64,000 bases of DNA from Cellvibrio sp. KY-YJ-3 (GTDB lineage Bacteria > Pseudomonadota > Gammaproteobacteria > Pseudomonadales > Cellvibrionaceae): NCBI RefSeq assembly GCF_008806955.1, contig NZ_CP031727.1, forward strand, positions 1,998,001-2,062,000, written 5' to 3'. How positions within the stretch are numbered: position 1 is the first letter of the stretch; each line of letters begins with the position of its first letter. Position numbers and translations under genes: made by a program. Shown in pieces: positions 43,506 to 50,728 of the stretch. The notes under the pieces were generated by a model. That model ran no database searches and was not told the DNA's origin. It saw only the letters and a list, made by a program, of their open reading frames with translations.

Positions 43506-45791
43506 CTAAGTAGAATACAGCCACCACTCCGGTAGCAAATTTTTTATCTGGGGTTGTTCAAAGCGCTGATCCAATAACCACACATAACCTTCATCGGATG
43601 TGGTGCGAATTACTCGCCCGGCGGCTTGAATGACTTTCTGAATGCCCGGGTAGGTGTAGGTAAAATCGTAGCCTTGACCGAACTTGTCGTTCATCACCTG
43701 GCGCAGGTATTCATTGATGGGATTCACTTGCGGCAGGCCCAGCGTCGCGATAAACGCGCCTTTAAGTGCATTGCCTGCCAGATCAACGCCTTCGCTGAAT
43801 GCCCCCCCTAAAACGGCTAGCCCCAGTAAATTATCCTGCTGATTAAATTGGGCGATAAACGTTTCCCGATCTTGCTCGCTCATGCGACGCGATTGCACTA
43901 CCAGCTGAATATTTGTTGTTGTCAGGTGTTTGCGCAGTTGCGTTTCGGCTTGTTGCAGGAACTCATAGCTGGAGAAGAATACCAGCGCATTGCCGGGAAC
44001 ATTTTGCAGCTGCTGAATAACAATATCGCAGAGTGGATTAATAGCCGCCACGCGGTCTTTGTAGCGCGTCGACAGCTTGGTAGCAATATTGACAGCGAGC
44101 TGTTGGCTATTGAAAGGAGAGGGCACTTTAATGTGTACGCTGTCCTCGGGTAAACCTAATAGCGCTTGATAATAACGTGCCGGGTGCAAGGTTGCGGAGA
44201 AAAAACAGGCGCAATGCGCGGTGTTAAGTCGCGCCGCTAATTGTTTTGCGGGAATGAGGTTTCTCAGTGTAAGAATTTCATCTTTGCTGCCTACCGCTTG
44301 CAGGTCGATACAGAAATCTTCATCGAAGATATCAATAGTGCGCAGATAATTCAGCGCTGCAAAGAATAATTCTTGTGTTATGCCTTCTTGTATCGGGTGA
44401 TCAGGATTCTGCTGCAAAAATTCAATATAGCGAGTGGTAAACTCCTCCAATGCCAGCCCAAGCTTTTCGGGTAGTAGATCCAAGCGTATATAGGTATTGG
44501 TTGTTGCAGGAAGGCTTTTTATTAGCACCAACCACGCCTTGTTTATTTTTTCCAAGGCCTTTTTGATCGGTGCGGGCGCGGATTTTTTTGCATTGCGTAA
44601 ATCCGCCCGATTTAATTCGGCGGTATACATGCCGCGCCCGCGCTCTATGAGGTTATGGCTTTCATCCACCAGCAGGCAGGGCTTCCAATCAAATTCAAGG
44701 GTGAGTCCGAGCAGCAGCGGCGTGCCATCAAAATAATAATTCACATCGGCGACAACAACATCTACCCAGCGTGCCATTTCCATGCCCAGGTAAAAAGGGC
44801 AAATAGTGAATTCTTGCGCAAGCTGATTGAGCGCGTGTTTATCCAATATGGGAATCGCAAACGCAGCCTGTCGCGCGCTGGATAATTTGGTGTAAAAATC
44901 CAGCGCATATTGGCATGAATCGCCGCGACATTTTTTATCGGGTTCCAGGCAGGCCTTTTCCTGTGCAGTCAGTTCCAAACTGCGCAGCGGAGCGGGGTTT
45001 GTTTTATCGCTGGCGATTAATTCGATATTTTCTAACGCTAATTGTTTGCCGGTCGTTTTTGCAGTGAGATAAAAAATTTTATCAACCGGTGTACGTGGCA
45101 TGGCTTTTAAGGTGGGAAAAAGTGCGGCGAGTGTTTTACCCGTACCGGTGGGCGCTTCCGCCATCACTACACGGCCGGTAGCGGCCGCTTTATACACAGC
45201 TTCTGCCATTACCCGTTGCGCGGCATGCATAGTGCCATAGGGAAATTGAAGTTGTTCCAACCATTGGTGAAGTTGTTGTTGGCGCGCGCTGAGTTGTTGG
45301 TGCCACGCACAATACTGCTGCGCGAGTTGCTCAAAATAATCTTTGAGTTCTTCTGCGCTCCAGGTTTGCTCCAGCGGATATTCCAGCTCATCGGCAAGTT
45401 CAAAATAAATCAGCGAGAGGTTGATCTCGTCGCACTCATGCTGGGCGCAGTAGAGCCAGCCATAACATTTTGCCTGCGCCCAATGTAACTCACGGTGATT
45501 CTCGGGAATTCGTTCTACATCACCATAAAAAGTTTTTATTTCTTCAATGCAATGCCGCGTCGGATCATAACCATCGGCGCGACCGCGAAAGGTAATGTCG
45601 CCATAGGTGATGCTTAAACCGACTTCTGTTTGATAGTCATTCGCGCGTCTGGCAGTGACTTTCTGGTGCCCCTCGATTCCCTCTTGCCCGCTTGGTGCAG
45701 GTGTAAAGCGGCGATCAAGGCTGCCGCGTTTTGCGGCAAACTCGACCAGGGTGCGAATAGCAACGGCCTTGGGTTTATTTCCAGCGGACAT
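43506..45791 (-). CDS. XPD/DinG-like Fe-S DNA helicase with N-terminal nuclease-like domain
   Basis: 761 residues from ATG 45791, which overlaps the upstream nuclease gene by 17 bases. Residues ~1-165 contain a PD-(D/E)XK-like region (RGRADGYD, IEEIKTFYG, HWAQAKCYGWLY), reminiscent of Cas4/RecB-type nucleases. The SF2 helicase follows: Walker A APTGTGKT, Fe-S cysteines in KACLEPDKKCRGDSC and TICPFYLG, and the DEAH-type box VDESHN. Motif VI is IQAAGRVIRTTSDEG. Expected to unwind DNA 5'-3' in repair. It is paired with a VRR-NUC nuclease gene, so the two probably process the same lesions. Confidence 0.88.
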   Translation of the reverse strand: MSAGNKPKAVAIRTLVEFAAKRGSLDRRFTPAPSGQEGIEGHQKVTARRANDYQTEVGLSITYGDITFRGRADGYDPTRHCIEEIKTFYGDVERIPENHRELHWAQAKCYGWLYCAQHECDEINLSLIYFELADELEYPLEQTWSAEELKDYFEQLAQQYCAWHQQLSARQQQLHQWLEQLQFPYGTMHAAQRVMAEAVYKAAATGRVVMAEAPTGTGKTLAALFPTLKAMPRTPVDKIFYLTAKTTGKQLALENIELIASDKTNPAPLRSLELTAQEKACLEPDKKCRGDSCQYALDFYTKLSSARQAAFAIPILDKHALNQLAQEFTICPFYLGMEMARWVDVVVADVNYYFDGTPLLLGLTLEFDWKPCLLVDESHNLIERGRGMYTAELNRADLRNAKKSAPAPIKKALEKINKAWLVLIKSLPATTNTYIRLDLLPEKLGLALEEFTTRYIEFLQQNPDHPIQEGITQELFFAALNYLRTIDIFDEDFCIDLQAVGSKDEILTLRNLIPAKQLAARLNTAHCACFFSATLHPARYYQALLGLPEDSVHIKVPSPFNSQQLAVNIATKLSTRYKDRVAAINPLCDIVIQQLQNVPGNALVFFSSYEFLQQAETQLRKHLTTTNIQLVVQSRRMSEQDRETFIAQFNQQDNLLGLAVLGGAFSEGVDLAGNALKGAFIATLGLPQVNPINEYLRQVMNDKFGQGYDFTYTYPGIQKVIQAAGRVIRTTSDEGYVWLLDQRFEQPQIKNLLPEWWLYST

Positions 45792-47442
45792 AACAGACTT
45801 CAGCGGGGATTTGGTGTTGAGCAAAGTATTCCAACCAGCGCTGCTGATTGTCCTGAATGCGATCGCCGGGGCCTTTCACTTCAATCATACGATAGGTCTG
45901 TTGTTCGGGAAAAAATTGGATAAGGTCCGGTAAACCGCTGCGATTATTTTTGATATCAAACAGCAGCCGTTCGAAGATAAGTTTTAAATGCGTTGCAGGA
46001 ATTGTGTGCAGCGCCATATCAAGTAAATCGCGGGTGATAAATGGCCATTGCACAAAATGATTGGCGATGCCTTGTTTGTCTTGCCAGGTTTGGCGAAGCG
46101 CATGGCGATAGTGATCGCTTTCCAGAGATTCCCACAGTGCCTGAATACCGGGGCGACTAGACACAAAATTTTCTTGATACAAATCCAGCGGTGCCGCTTG
46201 AAAAGGGTTGGCAAACGCACCTTCAATACCGCGAAACATTTCCGGCCACAGCCACAAGCCAAACAGCGCACCGAGCAACGCATTTTCGGCGTAGACGCAA
46301 GGTGAATTTGCGGAGTCCAGCGATAAGCGCACCACTTCCTCAACTCGCAGGGCAGTGCCCTGTTCATTTTCCATTCTCGGCAATTCACAGTGTTGGGTGC
46401 AAATCGCCACCGGTAATTGTTTGTTTATTGCAGCCCCCAACTTCTTGGCAATCCGTGGCGCCATACGCTGTGCAACCTGCAGCTCCTGCTCGTCCAAGGG
46501 TTGTTCTAATAGTTGACCAAGCAGCGTCCAAGCCTCCGCATACCGGTGTTGTTTTTCCAGCAATCGAATGCGCCGCTCCCGTGCGGGTGGCAAGTGGCTC
46601 TGTTCATAAAGTTGTAACGCAAGACCATGTTCATTGGTTCGCTCCAATGCATAGGCAAGTTTGTTGCACAATTTTGCGCGGCGACGCTGCAATCTTTCAT
46701 TGGAAGTCTGAGGTGGTAATTGTGTCGCCAGTTCCCTAAGTATATCGGGTGAGCAATCGCACTCTAGTTGTTCACGCAGGGTAACGAGGTGTTGATATTG
46801 CTCCAACTCTTCGCGGCTCTTAAATACGCGGTGCTGGTGATCAATGGTGTAATTCTCGTAGCGAAATAATCCCAGATCCTGCAGCACGAACTCGGTGAGA
46901 TCCTGATAGGAATTGCCGAAGAATAACAACAGCAAGTTGCGAATAATGGTTTGGTTATCCAAATACCACGCTGCGCCAAATTGGTTCTGAGTCCACTCCT
47001 GCCAGCTGCGCGATGTAGTAAATGTGGTAGCGAGGCTAGTTACCAATACCTCCTTACGCGCTTGCTTCAAACCCGGCAAGTGCTCACTGAACAGCATCAA
47101 CAATTCCGGTTTGGTAAGCGCCGCTACCAAGGTTTGCAGGTCAAGGTGAGTATCGCCATGTAACAGCCCCGCATTAATCAGTTGCTGTGCAGCAATATCA
47201 ATTGAGGCGATTTCGCTATAACGCAGTTTATCCCGCCGAAACAGCGGGCCTTTACGGCTGGACAAACGCACCAGCAAGCACTGCGCATCAGGTTCGAGCT
47301 GCTTAAATGCTGCAATAAAATATCGCTCATCGTCATTTAGCAAATCCGCATAACGCTCCTCTACCCAATCCAGCAAAAAGCGGAAATTCTTCAGGTAGTA
47401 ATCAGGGGCTAGCTCAGGGGTTGCAATCACCAACGTATTCAT
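45775..47442 (-). CDS. FAN1-like VRR-NUC nuclease
   Basis: 555 residues from ATG 47442 (AGGTG upstream). The last ~100 residues are a VRR-NUC domain with catalytic GLPDLIQF (Asp) and MIEVKGPGDRIQDNQQ (Glu-x-Lys, Gln). The N-terminal ~430 residues carry helical repeats and a segment resembling the FAN1 SAP/TPR organisation (YFIAAFKQL, DAQCLLVRLSSRKGPLFRRD, NEHGLALQLYEQS). FAN1 is a structure-specific nuclease that resolves interstrand crosslinks and flaps. It is the first gene of a nuclease-helicase pair. Confidence 0.88.
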   Translation of the reverse strand: MNTLVIATPELAPDYYLKNFRFLLDWVEERYADLLNDDERYFIAAFKQLEPDAQCLLVRLSSRKGPLFRRDKLRYSEIASIDIAAQQLINAGLLHGDTHLDLQTLVAALTKPELLMLFSEHLPGLKQARKEVLVTSLATTFTTSRSWQEWTQNQFGAAWYLDNQTIIRNLLLLFFGNSYQDLTEFVLQDLGLFRYENYTIDHQHRVFKSREELEQYQHLVTLREQLECDCSPDILRELATQLPPQTSNERLQRRRAKLCNKLAYALERTNEHGLALQLYEQSHLPPARERRIRLLEKQHRYAEAWTLLGQLLEQPLDEQELQVAQRMAPRIAKKLGAAINKQLPVAICTQHCELPRMENEQGTALRVEEVVRLSLDSANSPCVYAENALLGALFGLWLWPEMFRGIEGAFANPFQAAPLDLYQENFVSSRPGIQALWESLESDHYRHALRQTWQDKQGIANHFVQWPFITRDLLDMALHTIPATHLKLIFERLLFDIKNNRSGLPDLIQFFPEQQTYRMIEVKGPGDRIQDNQQRWLEYFAQHQIPAEVCYVRWK

Positions 47443-47463
47443 CACCTATCGCATTCAAAAAGT

Positions 47464-47640
47464 CTAACTATACAACCTTCTTGAAGCTGCTTGTAAATCG
47501 CCGCGACTCATCTCGTATTTAAGCAGATTAAGCAATTCGCTGACTTGAGGGGTGACTTGGGGGGTAGGTAAATGGCTAGATGATTCAATCGTGTTCAGAA
47601 TCATCTGTGGCATAAACTCAATAAACGGCGCAGAGTCAAC
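47464..47640 (-). pseudogene. C-terminal remnant of a Fic-family protein
   Basis: A 58-codon frame with no start codon of its own translates to a segment containing VDSAPFIEFMPQMILNTIE and PTPQVTPQVSELLNLLKYEM, then SRGDLQAA. The DS-x-PFIEFM and TPQVTPQV-x-x-LL pattern is what I know from the C-terminal region of Fic/DOC AMPylase-type proteins. The catalytic HPFxxGNG region is absent. Its 5' end joins the truncated HigA reading frame in another phase at about 47640, so it is a deletion scar. Confidence 0.65.
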
Positions 47641-47884
47641 TCTTGCGAATCATCGGCTCCAGATTCTTTACAGTTAAACCTTTGCGTTCCATTTCGAATT
47701 TAATTGCTTCGACTGGATCATGTAGATCCATGGGAAAGTATTTTGCTTCGTAGGCTTCTATCAGCGTAACCAGCACTCCCAGCTTTTCGCCTTCGGGCGA
47801 ATCAAGCTCTGCCATCATTAGGCTCTCAATTTCTTTTAACGCCGCGCGATAATCGGCATCAGTTTTTATCGGTTTGATGTTCAT
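47636..47884 (-). pseudogene. Truncated HigA-like antitoxin
   Basis: 82 residues. MNIKPIKTDADYRAALKEIE, LVTLIEAYEAKYFPMD and the HTH beginning AIKFEMERKGLTVKNLEPMI match HigA antitoxins, but the protein ends in IRKS where a full HigA continues with the recognition helix and ~35 more residues. The DNA-binding domain is therefore cut in half. The upstream side is also abnormal: integrase-derived sequence on the other strand begins at its start codon, and no higB toxin gene is next to it. Probably a non-functional remnant. Confidence 0.65.
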
Positions 47885-48459
47885 CGTTTTGGTGAGATTG
47901 ATTACAGCAATCCGCTGGATGGTGTGAAAATGATTAAGCTGGACGAAAGGGAGCTGTCTTGGCTAACTGTAGAGTAAATAAAAATGCTGCTTGAAACAAT
48001 GGATAAATTTTCCTTGAATCCGCATGTTAAATTGATAACCAAAATCAGTCTTGCTACAGGGGCACGATGGGGTGAGGTAGAGGGGTGACTCTTGATAAAC
48101 TACAAGATGGAAAATTGACCTTCACAAAAACCAAGAGTAGAAAAAATCGCTCTATCCCTGTGTCGCCTGAGCTATTTGCCGAAGTAAGCCAGCACCTTAA
48201 AAAGTATGGCTGTTTTTCTAATTCTATTAATGCTTTTGGTAGGGCGCTTAGGGTTGCAAAAATTGAATTGCCCAAAGGACAGTCAGCGCATGTGCTTCGT
48301 CATTCCTTTGCTAGCCACTTCGTGATGAATGGCGGTGATATTCTATCGCTTCAGAAAATATTGGGGCATTCAACTATAAACATGACAATGAGATATGCTC
48401 ATTTATCGTCGGATCATTTGGCTTCCGCATTGGTTAAAAATCCAATTTCTTTTATTTGA
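47882..48459 (+). pseudogene. Tyrosine integrase remnant with one nonsense codon and one frameshift
   Basis: From 47882 the frame reads RFGEIDYSNPLDGVKMIKLD, ERELSWLTVE, then TAA (47975-47977) where a Gln codon is expected, IKMLLETMDKFSLNPHVKLI, TKISLATGARWGEVE, then a one-base deletion near 48083-48085, and continues as VTLDKLQDGKLTFTKTKSRK to the catalytic block HVLRHSFASHF, LGHSTINMTMRYAHL. The R-H-x-x-R-H-Y residues of phage/island integrases are present apart from the disruptions. The N-terminal domain is missing. Most similar in pattern to integrases of P2-like phages and genomic islands. Confidence 0.8.
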
Positions 48460-49399
48460 TCAAGCTCCATAATGATCTAGCTTTATCTTTATATCTGCTT
48501 TCAATAACAGAAAGTGAATTGATTCTGCCCAGTGTTCTATCAATTAATTTTTCGGGAGGGCTTAGCTTTCCGCTAAATCCTTTGAGAAGTTCAATGTCCT
48601 GATATAAATTTTTGTGTTGTTCGTTTTTTGCGAGTGCTGTCCCATTTCTTATAACTACCCCTGTAATTACTTTTACGCTTCCCTTTGGATAAAGAATTGA
48701 CTTTTTAGGGTGCATAATGTGTCCGTGTCGAGTAATTATTTTTTTAACTGTATTGACAAAAATTTTATTCACATTGCTTCCAGTAAAAGTAATGTCATCC
48801 ACATAGAGCGTCATTGTGACATTATGTTGAATGGATAAGTTTTGTAGCTCCCTAAACATCTTCTCATTCGCCCAGAAAGACATAGGCATACTTATTCTGC
48901 TTCCTGTCGGGATGTGACCATTGCATGTGCAAAGTTTGGCAAGAAGGTCGGCAACGTCAGGTTCGCATTTCATGACGCCATAGAAAAAAGAAAACACTTT
49001 TTCAATTGGTGTTGAAGGGAAAAATGATTTTATATCTGTTGTGAAAGTGTTTTCGTTTGCTAAATGAATCTTTGCGTTCGTGACATGCGATCGTCTTTTT
49101 GTTCCTGAATGTATGAAATCAGGAGATTCTATTCTGCAAAGAAGGCTAGCAATTCTGGATTGGTAAATGTCCAGGTTTTTATTTGGTTTTTCAATTGTTC
49201 TGGGTTTAAGTGGATTTTTGTTATCTATAAAAATAGAGTAATCCCCGATTGCCTTTGTTAAGTCACTGATGGTAACAGAGGCTTGGGATAAGATTGAGAG
49301 AAGTTTTTTCTTTGATGTTATTTTGTATAACGACGAATCTTTTAGGGCGTATGATTTTCCTTTTCTAATTATTTTAAGCTTGCTGTGTTTTATTTTCAT
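48452..49399 (-). CDS. Retron-type reverse transcriptase
   Basis: 315 residues, the usual retron RT size. Motifs: NAKIH at 108-112 (the NAxxH element of retron region X), FTTDIKSFFPST at 119-130 (first catalytic Asp122), HIPTGSRISMPMSFW, MTLYVDDITFTG with YVDD at 199-202, HPKKSIL, and VITG at 244-247, matching the retron VTG element. No maturase, Cas1 or other fused domain. It makes msDNA by copying part of a structured RNA primed from an internal 2'-OH. The start overlaps the HTH gene by 26 bases, so the two are coupled. Its 3' end overlaps the integrase remnant by 8 bases, and the gene looks intact. Confidence 0.9.
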   Translation of the reverse strand: MKIKHSKLKIIRKGKSYALKDSSLYKITSKKKLLSILSQASVTISDLTKAIGDYSIFIDNKNPLKPRTIEKPNKNLDIYQSRIASLLCRIESPDFIHSGTKRRSHVTNAKIHLANENTFTTDIKSFFPSTPIEKVFSFFYGVMKCEPDVADLLAKLCTCNGHIPTGSRISMPMSFWANEKMFRELQNLSIQHNVTMTLYVDDITFTGSNVNKIFVNTVKKIITRHGHIMHPKKSILYPKGSVKVITGVVIRNGTALAKNEQHKNLYQDIELLKGFSGKLSPPEKLIDRTLGRINSLSVIESRYKDKARSLWSLIK

Positions 49400-49685
49400 C
49401 TTTGTCGGATAGCCATTCCATTACGGTCAAAATTTTATCGGTAACAGCTAGTCTAAATTTTTTAGCTGTCTTTCCTTCTTTATCGATATTTTCAGAAAAG
49501 AATACCAATGATGAAACCGGTATTTCAAAAATTTTTGAATATCTTTCGAGTAGATCAAAAGATACTGGTTTTTTTCCTGATTCAATTTCAGATAGATAAG
49601 ATTTTGATATATCCAACTGTTCAGCAAGTTCAGCTTGCTTGACTTTATGAAATTGTCTTATTACTTTCAGCGCTTTATTAATCAT
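49374..49685 (-). CDS. XRE-family HTH protein of the retron operon
   Basis: 103 residues from ATG 49685 (GAGG seven bases upstream); the frame to 49715 has no ribosome site. The Cro/CI-type helix-turn-helix reads KVKQAELAEQLDISKSYLSE, then IESGKKPVSFDLLERYSKIF. A ~40-residue C-terminal helix follows (TAKKFRLAVTDKILTVMEWL). It could repress the operon or serve as the retron accessory protein; several retron classes carry HTH proteins, and from memory the class called type VI does. It overlaps the RT gene. Confidence 0.85.
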   Translation of the reverse strand: MINKALKVIRQFHKVKQAELAEQLDISKSYLSEIESGKKPVSFDLLERYSKIFEIPVSSLVFFSENIDKEGKTAKKFRLAVTDKILTVMEWLSDKDENKTQQA

Positions 49686-49689
49686 TTTT

Positions 49690-49727
49690 AACCTCAAAAA
49701 AAGCAAGGGGAACACCTAGAGTGTTCA
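49690..49727 (-). promoter_or_regulatory. Palindrome and T-run between the small gene and the HTH gene
   Basis: The minus strand has GAACAC-TCTAG-GTGTTC (6-bp arms, 49710-49726 region) followed six bases later by seven T residues, then the HTH gene's ribosome site. It could be a weak terminator/attenuator that lowers HTH-RT expression, or an operator for the HTH protein itself. Confidence 0.45.
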
Positions 49728-49877
49728 CTCCTCGTCGGAAAAAAATTGGATTACCCTCCATACCAACTTACCAAAGAGTATTGCCCACTTGATAAGTTTC
49801 CACTTTAGGTTCTTTCTCTTTTTCTTCTCGGAGCTATCTCCGGGTGCCTGTTGATCTTGATCAGAAGTACTATTCAT
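49725..49877 (-). CDS. 50-residue basic amphipathic protein of the retron operon
   Basis: A short gene with AAAGG eight bases before its ATG. Residues 1-16 are polar and acidic-neutral (MNSTSDQDQQAPGDSS), then EKKKRKN, then a basic amphipathic or membrane-active helix (LKWKLIKWAILFGKLVWRVI) and the end QFFSDEE. The ribosome site lies in the right arm of the long hairpin of the candidate retron RNA, and the ATG lies in its candidate a2 repeat. It has no recognisable family. Its composition is that of small membrane-acting toxins, so it is a candidate effector; that is inference. Confidence 0.65.
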   Translation of the reverse strand: MNSTSDQDQQAPGDSSEKKKRKNLKWKLIKWAILFGKLVWRVIQFFSDEE

Positions 49878-50028
49878 ACGCGTTACCTTTAATTACTACT
49901 CTGCGGAATTGCCTAGTAGCTTCGCCTAATTAAAGGTGGAGAGTGATCAACATAAACCCCTTGTTTTCCACCCGTAGGGATTCGCCCCTACGGGTGTGTA
50001 CTCGCTGCCATGCTGGATAAGCGTATAA
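49874..50028 (-). ncRNA. Candidate retron msr-msd RNA
   Basis: Read on the minus strand: a candidate a1 repeat TTATACGC (50021-50028); AGC triplets (CCAGC, GCAGCGAG) that could hold the branching G; a perfect 11-bp hairpin CACCCGTAGGG/CCCTACGGGTG with a 6-base loop (49969-49996); and a long hairpin (49885-49937) whose outer arms ACCTTTAATTA/TAATTAAAGGT continue through a 7-base bulge into CTACT/AGTAG. A candidate a2, GCGTATGA (49874-49881), pairs with a1 over 8 bases with one G-U pair. The order a1, msr hairpin, msd hairpin, a2 is that of retron RNAs. The exact ends are estimates. Confidence 0.65.
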
Positions 50029-50031
50029 GGC

Positions 50032-50133
50032 CTAACGCTGCTTGGGCGGGTAATTGGTAGAGAGCAAGCTCTCCGCGAGTTCCAATACATCAAACTCAGG
50101 CGATGGCGAAATTTTCTCTCCTTTACTGACCAT
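50032..50133 (-). CDS. Possible 33-residue leader peptide or gene remnant
   Basis: ATG 50133 opens MVSKGEKISPSPEFDVLELA and ends in PPKQR, four bases before the candidate retron RNA. The frame is open back to 50274 but that part runs through the tmRNA terminator. A TTGACA-17 bp-TACCTT promoter places transcription start close to the ATG, so any translation would be leaderless. It may be a gene fragment left by integration at ssrA. No family recognised. Confidence 0.3.
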   Translation of the reverse strand: MVSKGEKISPSPEFDVLELAESLLSTNYPPKQR

Positions 50134-50139
50134 GAAACT

Positions 50140-50168
50140 AAGGTAGATTAGGGGGAGTTTTCTGTCAA
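50140..50168 (-). promoter_or_regulatory. Candidate promoter of the retron unit
   Basis: On the minus strand a perfect -35 TTGACA (50163-50168) is followed after 17 bases by TACCTT (50140-50145). It lies after the tmRNA terminator and about 110 bases upstream of the candidate retron RNA, with no terminator in between, so it could drive the whole RNA-small protein-HTH-RT unit. Confidence 0.5.
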
Positions 50169-50253
50169 TGAAAAGTTCGCTATTTGCGAACAAATCTGAT
50201 GCCGCATGTGGGCAGAATGTAGGCACAAAAAAACTTTTGAAAGAGCATTCAAT

Positions 50254-50286
50254 AAAAAACCCCAACATAATCAATATGTTGGGGTT
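50254..50286 (-). terminator. tmRNA terminator
   Basis: On the minus strand AACCCCAACATA pairs with TATGTTGGGGTT around a 5-base loop and runs into a T-rich tract, starting just past the encoded CCA end of ssrA. Confidence 0.88.
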
Positions 50287-50293
50287 CGTTATG

Positions 50294-50648
50294 TGGTGGA
50301 GCCGGGGGGATTTGAACCCCCGTCCGCCAGCACTCCATCCTCGGCTCTACATGTTTAGGTCCGTTTATTAATTTAACGCTTATCAGCCCAACAGGCAGGA
50401 CGAAAAGCGCGATCCTGTAGAGTTTTAGCAGCGCCGCACCAGGCTTACTTTGCTGCGATCCAGTTCTGTATGACGGGCTCTAACGCGGTACTGGCACCTT
50501 GTTACAGACCGTTAGCAGCGATTAAGCTGCTAAAGCGTAAGAATCGTCGTTTGCGACTATTCAAGTACAGCTTTGGATTAACGTGATTGGCTGTCATCAC
50601 GACATGCACCTTGGGCTTTGTTACCAGCGTCGAATCCAAATCGACCCC
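50294..50648 (-). ncRNA. ssrA: tmRNA (transfer-messenger RNA)
   Basis: The 5' end GGGGTCGATTTGGATTCGACG and the 3' end GGGGGTTCAAATCCCCCCGG-CTCCACCA (encoded CCA) form the tRNA-like domain; 5' GGGGTCG pairs with 3' CGGCTCC with wobbles. The resume region TAGTCGCAAACGACGA leads into the tag frame at 50522-50554, which encodes ANDDSYALAA and a stop. About 355 bases, as expected. tmRNA with SmpB rescues stalled ribosomes and tags the nascent protein for proteolysis. Its 3' end is a common integration site; accessory DNA begins directly downstream. Confidence 0.97.
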
Positions 50649-50728
50649 AATCGCTTAACCTGAAGGGTTGTTCTTGCGAACGTCCCACGTCAAGCAGCGA
50701 GTGGCGGCATTCTACTCCTAATCCCCGC

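Noticed and set aside
49969-49996. The perfect CACCCGTAGGG hairpin as a transcription terminator
   Set aside because: No T-run follows on either strand, and it lies between candidate a1 and the long hairpin where an msr stem would be expected.
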